Positions 22,038 to 33,539 of a DNA stretch of 64,000 nucleotides are shown in pieces. The translations under genes and the position numbers were made by a program. The DNA comes from Prochlorococcus marinus str. MIT 1013. Its GTDB lineage: Bacteria > Cyanobacteriota > Cyanobacteriia > PCC-6307 > Cyanobiaceae. The stretch's first letter is position 1, and the number at the start of each line of letters is the position of its first letter. The stretch spans positions 1,364,001 through 1,428,000 of the forward strand of contig NZ_CP114778.1 of the NCBI RefSeq assembly GCF_027359395.1, read 5' to 3'. The notes below the pieces were generated by a model, which saw only the letters and a list, made by a program, of their open reading frames with translations, was not told where the DNA came from and did no database searches.

Positions 22038-22109
<72 letters not shown>

Positions 22110-22251
22110 ATACAACTTTTAGTCGTTAGACTAATTCATGTACTTTATACCTCAAGCTGCTCTGTTGTTGAGAATTAATCATAATTAGATCAACTATTCA
22201 AAAAAAATCGTTTTCTGGGCGTAGTAACAAGCTCTCTCAAGACAACTAGAA

Positions 22252-23064
22252 ATGACAAACACAAGCGAAATAAATTCAGAAGAAAAAATCGATAAGCTCC
22301 TTGGAGTGGTTTCAAAACTACGAGATCCAATCAATGGTTGTCCTTGGGATCTCAAGCAAACTCATCTCTCTTTGATCCCATATGTTCTAGAGGAAGCATA
22401 TGAAGTTGCTCAGGCAATAAGAGACGATAATCCGAATTCATTAAAAGAAGAGCTTGGAGATCTCTTATTACAAATAATTTTGCACGCTCAAATAGCAAAA
22501 GAAAAAAACTTATTTGATTTGACAGACATCATTGACGTGATTACTGAAAAGCTAATTAGAAGACATCCACATGTATTTCAAAATAATGCAAAAGTTAGTA
22601 TCAAAGAAGTGGAAGACTCTTGGGAAAAAATCAAGAATAATGAAAAGCCATTAAATAACTCAAAAAGCCCAATTAGTGACAGATTAAAATTAAAGATAAG
22701 GCCACAACCTTCTACAAAAGCAGCACTAATTATCTCCAAAAAAGCTGCAAAAAATGGATTCGAATGGGAAAAAAGTGATCAAATCTGGGATAAATTATAT
22801 GAAGAATTAGAAGAATTAAAATGTGCATTAAAAGCAGAAAAATTGTCCGAAGCCGAGGCTGAAATAGGAGATGTATTATTTACATTGATAAATATTGCAA
22901 GATGGAATAAAATATCTATAGAAGAAGGGTTAGCAAAAACTAATCAAAGATTCCTAGAGCGATTAGCTTATATTGAAAAACATATAGAGGGGGAATTAAA
23001 TTCCCAATCAAAAAAGAAATTAGAGAAATATTGGAAATTAGCAAAGATTAATCTCATGCATTAA
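22252..23064 (+). CDS. mazG: Nucleoside triphosphate pyrophosphohydrolase MazG
   Basis: House-cleaning enzyme hydrolysing (d)NTPs to monophosphates; in E. coli also linked to ppGpp levels. The 270 residues hold two MazG domains. The first has CPWD at 30-33, EEAYE at 47-51 and EELGD at 66-70. The second has ELEELKCAL and EAEIGDVLFTLINIARW near 190-225. It is 10 bp upstream of speE on the same strand. Confidence 0.95.
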   Translation: MTNTSEINSEEKIDKLLGVVSKLRDPINGCPWDLKQTHLSLIPYVLEEAYEVAQAIRDDNPNSLKEELGDLLLQIILHAQIAKEKNLFDLTDIIDVITEKLIRRHPHVFQNNAKVSIKEVEDSWEKIKNNEKPLNNSKSPISDRLKLKIRPQPSTKAALIISKKAAKNGFEWEKSDQIWDKLYEELEELKCALKAEKLSEAEAEIGDVLFTLINIARWNKISIEEGLAKTNQRFLERLAYIEKHIEGELNSQSKKKLEKYWKLAKINLMH

Positions 23065-23074
23065 TATTACAATT

Positions 23075-23941
23075 ATGAATCACAAACTAAATACAAGATC
23101 CGATTGGCTTGACGAGTATCATCAAGGCGTTAGATATGGACTCCAGGGAAAAATAATATTAGAAGAGTCTAGTCCTTTTCAAAAAATTACCATATATGAA
23201 AGCAAAAGATATGGCAAAGCACTATTACTTGATGATTGTTGGATGACAGCAGAAAAGTCTGAAAAATATTATCACGAATGTCTTATTCATCCTGCCTTGT
23301 GCTGTTCTACGCAAATAGATAATATTTTAATTATTGGGGGAGGTGATGGAGGTAGTGCAAGAGAATGTTTAAAATATAAAGAGGTTAAGTCTATCGATTT
23401 AATCGAAATCGATCTAAGAGTTATTGAATTAAGTAAACAGTATTTACCTACTATCGGAGAAAATGCATGGTCTGACTCAAGATTGAATTTACAAATCAAG
23501 AATGGAATTGATTGGGTAAAAAATACAAAACAGAATTCATATGATGTGATTATTATTGATGGTGCAGATCCTATTGGACCTTCTAAAGAATTGTACAGCA
23601 ATTCTTTTCTTAAAGATTGCAAACGAATACTTAAACCAGGGGGGATTTTGGCAACACAAAGTGAATCGCCAGAATCTTTTCAGCAAATTCACATAAATAT
23701 TGTCAAAGTTCTTCGTGAAATTTTTGACTACGCAGATCCAATTTATGGATCTGTATCCATATACCCAAGCGGTTTATGGAGCTGGACATTTGCATCTATG
23801 GAGAATCCAAAATACATGAATCCCAAAAAAAGTCGCGTGAAAGAGATCTCTGAAAATTGTCAGATTTGGAGTGAGCGATGGCAAAAAGGTGCATTTAATA
23901 CAATTCCTGCATTCATAGAAAGAGAGCTAGCAAAAATATGA
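23075..23941 (+). CDS. speE: Spermidine synthase (polyamine aminopropyltransferase)
   Basis: Transfers aminopropyl from decarboxylated S-adenosylmethionine to putrescine. The dcSAM-binding GGGDGGSARE is at 88-97; the catalytic region IIIDGADPIGPSKELY follows at about 159-174. 288 residues. It overlaps the start of speB by 4 bp (ATGA), a translational-coupling arrangement that places both in polyamine metabolism. Confidence 0.96.
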   Translation: MNHKLNTRSDWLDEYHQGVRYGLQGKIILEESSPFQKITIYESKRYGKALLLDDCWMTAEKSEKYYHECLIHPALCCSTQIDNILIIGGGDGGSARECLKYKEVKSIDLIEIDLRVIELSKQYLPTIGENAWSDSRLNLQIKNGIDWVKNTKQNSYDVIIIDGADPIGPSKELYSNSFLKDCKRILKPGGILATQSESPESFQQIHINIVKVLREIFDYADPIYGSVSIYPSGLWSWTFASMENPKYMNPKKSRVKEISENCQIWSERWQKGAFNTIPAFIERELAKI

Positions 23942-24830
23942 CCAAATACAACCTAAAAGATCTATCACTATTTAATAACGATGATGCAATATTTATGGGA
24001 GCACAAAGGAGCATCGATCAGTGCAAAGTATCGCTGTTAGGAGTTCCTTATGATGGAACTTGTTGCTTTAGACCTGGCGCACGATTCGGTCCTTCTGCTG
24101 TTAGGGAAGATAGTTATGGAATTGAAACATATTGTCCGCAATTAAATTTAGATTTAGAAGATATAAACTTTGCTGATTTAGGCTCTTTAGATGTTCCCCT
24201 TGGAGATGCAAAGTTAACAATTGATTATATACAAGATGCGATAGGTATTTTACTTAAAAATAATTTAAAACCTCTTGTTATTGGTGGAGAACATTCAATA
24301 ACGAGTGGAATTATTAAATCAATAATTACTAATTATCCTGAATTGATTATGATTCAATTAGATGCTCATGCAGACCTTAGAGATGAATGGTTAGGTAGTA
24401 AGTTTAGTCATGCTTGTACCATGAAAAGATGCATAGAAATACTGCCAAGTAAAAAGATCTTTCAAATAGGAATCAGAAGTGGGACAAAATCAGAATTTCA
24501 TGAAATGAGCAATACTAAAAGATTAATTCAACATACTTTGGGAGAGAATGCAAAATATTTAGAAGAAGCTCTAAAAAGTTTTAAAGGGACACCAATCTAT
24601 TTAACTTTTGATTTAGATTGGTTTGATCCTTCAATAATGCCGGGAACAGGCACTCCTGAACCCGGAGGCTATTTCTGGGGGATTTTGCAGCAATCGTAGA
24701 TGTTATCAAGTCTCATAACTTAATTGGTGCTGATGTAGTCGAATTATCTCCCAAATTAGATAACTCTGGTATTAGTAGTATCCTTGCTGCAAAAGTTATA
24801 CGTTCATTAATTATGTTACTGGACAAATAA
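23938..24830 (+). pseudogene. speB: Agmatinase/arginase-family ureohydrolase, interrupted by a -1 frameshift
   Basis: Would convert agmatine to putrescine plus urea, or a related guanidino substrate. All binuclear manganese ligand motifs lie in the first frame: GGEHS at 116-120, DAHAD at 142-146, DLDWFD at 225-230, then E241. After TPEPGGYFWG the frame runs into a TAG at 24697-24699. Inserting one G in the run of five at 24677-24681 restores a continuous family-like end (residues beginning DFAAIVDVIKSHNLIGADVV) to the TAA at 24828-24830. About 50 C-terminal residues are thus lost or displaced. Either a recent mutation or a homopolymer sequencing error. ATG at 23938 overlaps the speE stop. Confidence 0.9.
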
Positions 24831-24847
24831 TCGTAAAAATTTTGCGT

Positions 24848-25072
24848 TTAATTCTCATTTATAACTAATATCTTTCCAAAATCGAGTTGTTGATGAACAA
24901 ATTTTTCAGAAATTTTTGGGGAATTAGGTTCTTTTTTTATCCAATGACCACAAGCAACAACTGAAGCTATCTCAGAATGTATTTTTATCTTTCTAAGTTT
25001 ACACCATGAAAATGAATCAAAATGACTTGAAACACACTGATTGCAGCTCATACAAGAACTTTTTGGAATCAT
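24848..25072 (-). CDS. Small cysteine-cluster hypothetical protein
   Basis: A 74-residue protein with C7, C10 and C13 (CMSCNQC), C24 (WCKLRKIKIHSEI) and C41 (ACGHW). The spacing suggests a bound zinc ion or iron-sulfur cluster. The WC-LRxxxxHxE...CxHW pattern looks like a genuine small conserved protein rather than chance, but I cannot name it. Without it the gap 24831-25202 would hold no gene. It converges on the speB stop with 17 bp between. Confidence 0.6.
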   Translation of the reverse strand: MIPKSSCMSCNQCVSSHFDSFSWCKLRKIKIHSEIASVVACGHWIKKEPNSPKISEKFVHQQLDFGKILVINEN

Positions 25073-25202
25073 TAAGTCTTAACCCAAGACTCATAGATTA
25101 GTAAAACTTTCCGGATCGAGCCACAAAGCATTAAATTTAGTTTTAGAAATTCTTATAGGTTCACGTTATTACTAGTGAATTTCTTTTACCGTTCAACAAA
25201 AA

Positions 25203-26321
25203 ATGAAATTACTGCAAACTCCTCTTTACCAAGAATGCAAAAAGTTAGGCGGTAAAATGGTCCCTTTTGCCAATTGGGAAATGCCTGTTAGTTTTTCTGG
25301 GTTAATAGAAGAACACAATGCAGTAAGAAAAAATGTTGGAATGTTCGACATCTCTCACATGGGTGTTGTCCAATTAAAAGGTAAAAATATCAAGAGCGCA
25401 TTACAAAATTTAGTTCCCTCAGACGTGTTTCGAATAGGACCGGGTGAAGCGTGTTATACAGTTTTTTTAAAAGAAAATGGAGGAATTCAAGACGATCTAA
25501 TCATTTATGATCAAGGGATTTTAGATACAAAAGAAGAAAGTATAGTTCTAGTCATTAATGCCTCAAGAAAAGAATCTGACATTGAATGGTTGAGTTTAAA
25601 TCTTTCTAAAAAGGAAATCACAATATCCGAATTCATGCCAGAGGGTGCATTAATTGCCATCCAAGGTCCAGAATCAATTCATACGTTTGAGAAAATTCTT
25701 CAAGAGCCTTTATCGGATTTGCCACGTTTTGGTCACAGAACTATTACTGCTAATCCGAATATAACTAACTCACAAGAATCAATTTTTATTGCACGAACTG
25801 GTTATACAGGAGAGGAAGGGTTCGAATTTTTATCATCGCCAGAAACAGCTAAGTCCATCTGGAAGAGTCTAATTACATCGGGAGTTACTCCATGCGGGCT
25901 TGGAGCACGAGATACGCTGCGATTAGAAGCTTCTATGCATTTATATGGCAACGATATTAACTTAGATACAACTCCCTTTGAAGCTGGCTTGGGTTGGTTA
26001 GTTCATTTAGAAATGCCTAATGATTTTATAGGTAGGAAAGCTCTAGAAAAACAGACCGAAGTTGGAACGAGAAAAAAACTTGTTGGTATCAAGGTGCAAG
26101 ATAAAGGAATAGCAAGAAAAGGATATCCAGTTTTATATAACAGCAAGACTGTTGGGCAAATAACTAGCGGAACTTGGTCTCCAACATTGAAAGAACCTAT
26201 CGCTCTTGCTTATGTGCCTAGCGAAATTGCAAAAATAAATACTCAATTGGAAGTAGAAATTCGAGGGAAAAATCATCCTGCAATAATCGTAAAAAGACCT
26301 TTCTACAGAAAAGGTTTTTGA
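25203..26321 (+). CDS. gcvT: Aminomethyltransferase, glycine cleavage T-protein
   Basis: Takes the aminomethyl group from GcvH and, with tetrahydrofolate, releases ammonia and 5,10-methylene-THF. 372 residues. Features are the opening TPLYQECKKLGGKMVPFANW, the folate-binding FDISHMG, and GLGARDTLRLEASMHLYGND with the conserved acidic pocket. It is encoded about 20 kb from gcvP/gcvH. I see no glycine riboswitch in the 130 bp before it. Confidence 0.96.
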   Translation: MKLLQTPLYQECKKLGGKMVPFANWEMPVSFSGLIEEHNAVRKNVGMFDISHMGVVQLKGKNIKSALQNLVPSDVFRIGPGEACYTVFLKENGGIQDDLIIYDQGILDTKEESIVLVINASRKESDIEWLSLNLSKKEITISEFMPEGALIAIQGPESIHTFEKILQEPLSDLPRFGHRTITANPNITNSQESIFIARTGYTGEEGFEFLSSPETAKSIWKSLITSGVTPCGLGARDTLRLEASMHLYGNDINLDTTPFEAGLGWLVHLEMPNDFIGRKALEKQTEVGTRKKLVGIKVQDKGIARKGYPVLYNSKTVGQITSGTWSPTLKEPIALAYVPSEIAKINTQLEVEIRGKNHPAIIVKRPFYRKGF

Positions 26322-26395
26322 GCAAGTAGAAACTGTGTTGTGCATAAAAGCCGGTCTTTGTGGGAAACTCATTATTCATGATGATTGAGAATTTC

Positions 26396-28216
26396 ATGCG
26401 CACTAAGACTTGTGGAGAACTACGAGCTTCCGCAATTGGCGCAAATGTTCAACTATGTGGTTGGGTTGATCGCAGGAGGGATCATGGCGGAGTAATTTTT
26501 ATTGATCTAAGAGACCGCTCTGGAACAATTCAAATAACAGTTGATCCAGATCAAGGTCAAAATCTTTTTAGCATCGCTGAAAGTCTAAGAAACGAGACTG
26601 TTCTTCAAATCAATGGATTAGTAAGAGCAAGACCTGATGAAGCTATTAATAGAAAAATCCCAACCGGTGAAGTAGAAGTCTTAGCTGAAAATATAAAAAT
26701 TCTGAATGGTGTTACTACTACTCTACCCTTCTCAGTTTCAATTCATGATGAAGAGAGTGTTAAAGAAGAAATCAGGCTGAGGCATAGATATTTGGATCTA
26801 AGAAGAGAGAGAATGAATAAAAATCTTCGATTGAGACATAACACAATCAAAGCGGCTAGAAATTTTCTTGAAAACGAAGGATTTATAGAAGTTGAAACAC
26901 CTATTTTGACTCGATCAACTCCTGAAGGCGCAAGAGATTACTTAGTCCCCTCACGTGTATGCGGTGGCGAATTTTTTGCATTGCCGCAATCACCACAATT
27001 ATTCAAACAATTATTGATGGTTGGTGGCATTGAACGTTACTACCAAGTTGCACGCTGTTTTCGTGATGAAGATTTACGCGCAGACAGGCAACCAGAATTT
27101 ACTCAATTAGATATTGAAATGAGTTTTATGGAGGAAAAAGAAATCATTGAGTTAAATGAGAAGTTAATCAAACACATCTGGGAAAAAATTAAAGGGATTG
27201 ATCTACCAAATTCATTTCCAAGGATGACTTGGCAAGAGGCTATGGATCGGTTTGGAACTGACAGACCTGATACTCGATATGGAATGGAACTTGTTAACAC
27301 AAGTGATTTATTTTCTAAAAGTGGATTTAAAGTTTTTTCAAATGCTATTTCTTCTGGTGGATGCGTCAAATGCATCACCATTGAGGATGGAAATAATTTA
27401 ATTAGTAATGTAAGAATAAAACCAGGTGGAGATATTTTTAGCGAAGCCCAAAAGGCTGGCGCGGGCGGGCTAGCATTTATTAGAGTTAGAGATAATGAAG
27501 AAGTCGATACTATTGGAGCCATAAAAGATAATTTAACTACCTCACAAATAAAAGAACTCCTATCAAAAACCCAAGCAAAAGCTGGTGATCTGATCCTTTT
27601 TGGTGCAGGACCCACAAATATTGTTCATAGAACCTTAGATAGAGTTCGTCAATTTATAGCTCAAGATCTAAAAATCATTTCCGACAACGGACTAAAAACA
27701 CAATGGAATTTTCTTTGGGTCACTGATTTTCCTATGTTTGAATTTAATTCTGATGAAAATCGTCTTGAAGCAATTCATCATCCCTTCTGCGCTCCTAAGC
27801 CTGAAGATATTGGTGAATCAGAGAGCTTATGGAAAGACAAATTACCCAAGTCAAATGCTCAAGCTTATGATCTAGTGCTAAATGGACTAGAAATTGGTGG
27901 AGGATCTCTAAGAATTCACAACTCAGAACTTCAAAAAACTGTACTTGAAGTAATTGGTCTATCTAGAAATAAAGCAGAAGAGCAATTTGGGTTTTTAATT
28001 GATGCACTTTCAATGGGTGCTCCTCCACATGGTGGAATTGCATTTGGACTTGACAGAATAGTTATGCTTTTAGCCAATGAAGATTCAATTAGAGATACTA
28101 TTGCTTTCCCAAAAACACAACAAGCTCGTTGTTCCATGGCTAAAGCCCCTGCAAACGTGGAAAATCAACAATTAGAAGACCTCCACATAGCCTCAACTTG
28201 GATCGAACCTGATTAA
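26396..28216 (+). CDS. aspS: Aspartyl-tRNA synthetase (bacterial type)
   Basis: Class II synthetase charging tRNA-Asp. I start it at the ATG giving [15 protein letters not shown], the standard bacterial opening; in-frame codons from 26360 are probably untranslated. The parts are an OB-fold anticodon domain (about 1-105), motif 1/2 region with [18 protein letters not shown], a GAD insertion (about 300-410), and motif 3 [12 protein letters not shown]. About 606 residues. Without GatCAB context, discriminating versus non-discriminating cannot be settled here. Confidence 0.97.
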   Translation: MRTKTCGELRASAIGANVQLCGWVDRRRDHGGVIFIDLRDRSGTIQITVDPDQGQNLFSIAESLRNETVLQINGLVRARPDEAINRKIPTGEVEVLAENIKILNGVTTTLPFSVSIHDEESVKEEIRLRHRYLDLRRERMNKNLRLRHNTIKAARNFLENEGFIEVETPILTRSTPEGARDYLVPSRVCGGEFFALPQSPQLFKQLLMVGGIERYYQVARCFRDEDLRADRQPEFTQLDIEMSFMEEKEIIELNEKLIKHIWEKIKGIDLPNSFPRMTWQEAMDRFGTDRPDTRYGMELVNTSDLFSKSGFKVFSNAISSGGCVKCITIEDGNNLISNVRIKPGGDIFSEAQKAGAGGLAFIRVRDNEEVDTIGAIKDNLTTSQIKELLSKTQAKAGDLILFGAGPTNIVHRTLDRVRQFIAQDLKIISDNGLKTQWNFLWVTDFPMFEFNSDENRLEAIHHPFCAPKPEDIGESESLWKDKLPKSNAQAYDLVLNGLEIGGGSLRIHNSELQKTVLEVIGLSRNKAEEQFGFLIDALSMGAPPHGGIAFGLDRIVMLLANEDSIRDTIAFPKTQQARCSMAKAPANVENQQLEDLHIASTWIEPD

Positions 28217-28319
28217 ATTGATAGAAATTAGGGGAAAAAACATTATCCTAAAGAGAAAATATGTAAATTTCTTGGCGTTTAGCTGGATCAAGGTAGCTTA
28301 AAGAATGATTGAAAAGTAA

Positions 28320-29987
<1,668 letters not shown>

Positions 29988-30629
29988 ATGGAACCATCTC
30001 TACCAGTAGTGGAATGTTTTCATTCTCTACAAGGAGAAGGAGAACATGCTGGTAGAAGCGCTTACTTCATCAGATTAGCTAGTTGTACAGTTGGATGTCC
30101 TTGGTGTGATACGAAAAATTCATGGAATTCCGAACTTCATCCACAACAAAGTTTGATAGATTTATCAATTAGCACAGCCAAAGCCCAAAAAGAAGGTGCA
30201 GCTTTTGTTGTAATCACTGGAGGTGAGCCATTACATCATAATTTGGATCATCTCTGTAAAGAAATTAGAAAATCTACACTCAATCTAGAGAAAAAATCTA
30301 TTCCAATTCATCTCGAAACCAGTGGCATAGATAAACTCAGTGGTAACCCAGATTGGATAACATTATCTCCTAAACGTCATTCTCCTCCACGCATTGATAA
30401 TCTGTTATCTTGCCAAGAATTAAAAGTTGTTATACAAAACGCTGAAGATTTACTTTTTGCTAAAAAAATGGCTGATTTAATAAAAAACAATGGAAAGATT
30501 AAACCTCAATTATTTTTGCAAGCAGGATGGGAAAATAAAGAGGGACAAACACTCGCAATCAAATTTGTAAAAAACAATCCTGATTGGAAATTAAGTATGC
30601 AAACTCACAAATGGCTAGGTGTACTCTAA
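29988..30629 (+). CDS. queE: 7-carboxy-7-deazaguanine synthase (radical SAM)
   Basis: Radical SAM enzyme that contracts 6-carboxytetrahydropterin to CDG in the preQ0/queuosine pathway. The cluster motif is CX3CX2C at C33, C37, C40 (SCTVGCPWCDTK), with the substrate opening FHSLQGEGEHAGRSAYFIRL. 213 residues. The ATG directly follows the pyrG stop, and queC comes next after a 46-bp gap, so the two queuosine genes are paired. Confidence 0.95.
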   Translation: MEPSLPVVECFHSLQGEGEHAGRSAYFIRLASCTVGCPWCDTKNSWNSELHPQQSLIDLSISTAKAQKEGAAFVVITGGEPLHHNLDHLCKEIRKSTLNLEKKSIPIHLETSGIDKLSGNPDWITLSPKRHSPPRIDNLLSCQELKVVIQNAEDLLFAKKMADLIKNNGKIKPQLFLQAGWENKEGQTLAIKFVKNNPDWKLSMQTHKWLGVL

Positions 30630-30675
30630 CCATCTAGATAAATGAGATTTTGCTTCATTAGATTTAAAAAAAATA

Positions 30676-31353
30676 ATGATTGAACAGACAACAATTGCAT
30701 TACTTTCCGGAGGAATTGATTCAGCTACAGCTGCTTGTATAGCTATGGAAGCTGAGCAAAAAGTGATTGGATTATCCTTTGATTATGGTCAACGACATCT
30801 TAAGGAGTTACAAGCAGCCGCAGATTTAGCAAAAGATTTAAATCTTGAGGATCACATAACAATCAAGATTGATTTATCTTCTTGGGGTGGATCCTCCTTG
30901 ACAGACACGTCACAAATAATTCCAACTAAAGGAATAGAAAAAAATACTATTCCTAATACTTACGTTCCAGGTAGAAACACTATCTTTGTTGCTATTGGGT
31001 TAAGTCTTGCTGAAGCTCGTGGAGCCAATCGAATAGCATTAGGCATCAATGCAATGGATTATTCTGGATATCCAGACTGTAGACCGGATTATTTAGAGAC
31101 ATATCAAGAATTAGCTAACTTATCCAGCAGAGTAGGACGCGAGGGGAAAGGTATAAAACTCTGGGCTCCACTACTAGATTGGGAAAAAGCAAAAATCTTT
31201 AAAGAGGCATTACGCTTAAAAATTCCTATAGAAAAAACCTGGAGTTGCTATCAAGGTGAAAGTAAACCGTGTGGTAGATGTGATAGTTGTCGTATTAGAG
31301 ATAAAGCATTAAAAGAAATAGGTCGTGAAGATCTATGTAGTCAAAATATCTAG
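30676..31353 (+). CDS. queC: 7-cyano-7-deazaguanine synthase
   Basis: ATP-dependent enzyme turning CDG into preQ0, precursor of queuosine in tRNA. The PP-loop SGGIDS is at 11-16. Four zinc cysteines are C191, C199, C202 and C205. [11 protein letters not shown] is the family substrate motif. 225 residues. The terminal TAG shares its G with the GTG start of pabB. Confidence 0.96.
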   Translation: MIEQTTIALLSGGIDSATAACIAMEAEQKVIGLSFDYGQRHLKELQAAADLAKDLNLEDHITIKIDLSSWGGSSLTDTSQIIPTKGIEKNTIPNTYVPGRNTIFVAIGLSLAEARGANRIALGINAMDYSGYPDCRPDYLETYQELANLSSRVGREGKGIKLWAPLLDWEKAKIFKEALRLKIPIEKTWSCYQGESKPCGRCDSCRIRDKALKEIGREDLCSQNI

Positions 31354-32693
31354 TGAATAAAATTAAACGAATACTAATTCAGTGGGAATCACCTGAACTA
31401 GTAGCTCACAAATTGATTAAAGAATGGGGAGAGGCAGGATTTGTATGGCTTGATGGCGATGGGAGTGATTTAGGTCGATGGGTTACCTTAGGAATTAATC
31501 CCTTAGAGCAGTTTTGTTCTAGAGAATTAGAAATTTCAAAAAAGAACTCAAATCCTTTTAAGATTTTACATGAATTGCCGCCAGGGCATTGGACTGGTTG
31601 GCTGAGTTATGAAGCTGGATTTTGGACAGAGCCACAAAATCCATGGCAAACAAGTTCTATGGCTACTTTATGGATAGCCTCGCATGACCCTATATTAAAA
31701 TTTGACCTTCAAAATAAAGAGCTATGGCTAGAAGGCAAAGATGAAAAGCGCATCTCAATTATGGAAAATTTTCTAAAAAGTACTTTTCATCAAAAGCTTT
31801 CCAAAGCTCACTCTGAAACGACAAAACAAACAGAACGCAAACATAGTATTCCCCTAGAATCTTGGGACTGGAAGTTAACAAGTCAAGAATATTCTGAAAA
31901 AGTTGATGAAATCAAAGAATGGATTGCGAAAGGTGATATTTTCCAGGCTAATCTAACTACATCATGCAAAGCCCCATTGCCAGAATCCATGCGTCCAATA
32001 GACGTATATTCAAAACTTAAAAAATGCTCCCCTGCTCCATTTGCTGGAGTAATTATCGGCGATCAGATGGCAAAAGGAGAGGCTATTATATCAACTTCAC
32101 CAGAAAGATTTTTAAAAGCGTTACCCAGTGGTGAAGTGGAAACGAGACCAATCAAAGGAACTAGACCCAGAGATAGAGATCCAGAAAAAGATGCTGATTG
32201 GGCAGCAGAGCTTATTTGTAGTCCAAAAGATCATGCTGAGAATGTAATGATTGTAGATCTACTAAGAAATGATCTTGGAAGAGTATGCCAACCTGGTTCA
32301 ATCAAAGTCCCTCATCTACTAGTTTTAGAAAGCTATTCCCAAGTTCATCATCTCACTTCAGTAGTTAAAGGTAGACTCAATACAAATAAAACTTGGGTTG
32401 ACTTGCTTGAAGCGTGTTGGCCAGGTGGTTCCGTAACAGGAGCACCCAAGCTTAGGGCATGTAAAAGATTGTATGAGCTTGAACCAACAGCGAGAGGTCC
32501 ATATTGTGGATCAATATTAAATATAAATTGGGATGGGGTCCTTGATAGCAATATTCTCATTCGATCTTTAATGATTAAAGAATCCTCTATTACTGCTAAT
32601 GCTGGATGTGGAATTGTTGCAGATTCAGATAGTCAAAAAGAAGCTGAGGAAATGAATTGGAAATTAATGCCACTTTTAAAAGCATTAACATGA
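31353..32693 (+). CDS. pabB: Aminodeoxychorismate synthase component I
   Basis: Makes 4-amino-4-deoxychorismate for p-aminobenzoate and folate. 446 residues of the chorismate-binding (anthranilate synthase I) fold. The core motifs are FQANLTTSCKAPL, SPERFLKALPSGEVETRPIKGTRPR and the C-terminal GGSVTGAPK(L)RA and GSILNINWDG. The start is GTG at 31353, overlapping queC by 1 base. It overlaps pabC at its end, which favours PabB over TrpE. Confidence 0.92.
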   Translation: MNKIKRILIQWESPELVAHKLIKEWGEAGFVWLDGDGSDLGRWVTLGINPLEQFCSRELEISKKNSNPFKILHELPPGHWTGWLSYEAGFWTEPQNPWQTSSMATLWIASHDPILKFDLQNKELWLEGKDEKRISIMENFLKSTFHQKLSKAHSETTKQTERKHSIPLESWDWKLTSQEYSEKVDEIKEWIAKGDIFQANLTTSCKAPLPESMRPIDVYSKLKKCSPAPFAGVIIGDQMAKGEAIISTSPERFLKALPSGEVETRPIKGTRPRDRDPEKDADWAAELICSPKDHAENVMIVDLLRNDLGRVCQPGSIKVPHLLVLESYSQVHHLTSVVKGRLNTNKTWVDLLEACWPGGSVTGAPKLRACKRLYELEPTARGPYCGSILNINWDGVLDSNILIRSLMIKESSITANAGCGIVADSDSQKEAEEMNWKLMPLLKALT

Positions 32694-33517
32694 CTGAAAA
32701 TAAGACCGAAAAATTAGGCTGGATTAATGGTCACTGGGGAATCTTCAAAGATTTAAAAGTACCAATTAATGATCGAGGTCTCAACTTTGCAGATGGAATC
32801 TTTGAAACGATTTTCATTTTGAATGGAGTTCCGCAGCTTCTTAATGAGCATTTAAATAGATGGGAAAAGAGTGCAAGTATTTTAGAAATGAGTCCTCCAC
32901 CATCAAAAGAATGGTTGATTTCACTCGTTGAAGATGGCATTAACCGATCACAATTAAATAATGTCAATGGAGTAATTCGTATTAATTGGACTCGAGGAGC
33001 ATCAAAACAACGTGGAATTGATATCAGCAATACAAGCCATCATAGTTTTTGGTTGGAGATAGATTCTTGTCAACCAAATTTTGAATCTATATCTACAATA
33101 ATTAGTCAAACTGAAAGAAGAAATTCTTTTAGTCGATTAAGTTATTGCAAAACATTTTCCTATAACCAAGGGATTCAAGCGCGCATAGAAGCAAAGAATG
33201 CAGGCTTTAGTGATGCAATATTATTAAATAGTCAAGGTGAAATATGTTGCGCCACTACAGCAAATATATTAGTAAAAAGAGAAAATAATTGGTTAACTCC
33301 ACCATCTACTAGTGGTTGTCTACCAGGTATCATGCGTCAACGAGCAATTGATTTAAATATAGTAAAGGAGACACTTATTGAAGCCACACCAAAAGATAAT
33401 GATGAATGGTTTTTAATCAATAGCTTAAGTTGTCGTCCAATTCAAAAAATAAACAAAAAAGAATTAAAAATATCAACTAACCCCAAAGAATTTTGGCTAA
33501 GTTTATTAAAAATCTAA
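32690..33517 (+). CDS. pabC: Aminodeoxychorismate lyase-like class IV aminotransferase
   Basis: Class IV PLP protein of 275 residues, expected to release p-aminobenzoate from aminodeoxychorismate. It opens with INGHWGIFKDLKVPINDRGLNFADGIFETI; the PLP lysine is the one in YCKTFSYNQGIQAR, and SCLPGIMRQRAI-type GCLPGIMRQ follows. The ATG at 32690 overlaps the pabB TGA (ATGA). Branched-chain and D-amino-acid aminotransferases share the fold, but the pabB coupling points to PabC. Confidence 0.88.
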   Translation: MTENKTEKLGWINGHWGIFKDLKVPINDRGLNFADGIFETIFILNGVPQLLNEHLNRWEKSASILEMSPPPSKEWLISLVEDGINRSQLNNVNGVIRINWTRGASKQRGIDISNTSHHSFWLEIDSCQPNFESISTIISQTERRNSFSRLSYCKTFSYNQGIQARIEAKNAGFSDAILLNSQGEICCATTANILVKRENNWLTPPSTSGCLPGIMRQRAIDLNIVKETLIEATPKDNDEWFLINSLSCRPIQKINKKELKISTNPKEFWLSLLKI

Positions 33518-33539
33518 AAAATAATAACTTAAAAACTGT

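Noticed and set aside
25073-25202. Glycine riboswitch before gcvT
   Set aside because: No conserved glycine aptamer core sequence or tandem fold could be seen in the 130-bp spacer.
27103-27615. 170-codon antisense frame opposite aspS
   Set aside because: Antisense shadow of a conserved synthetase, with no independent start signal or domain.
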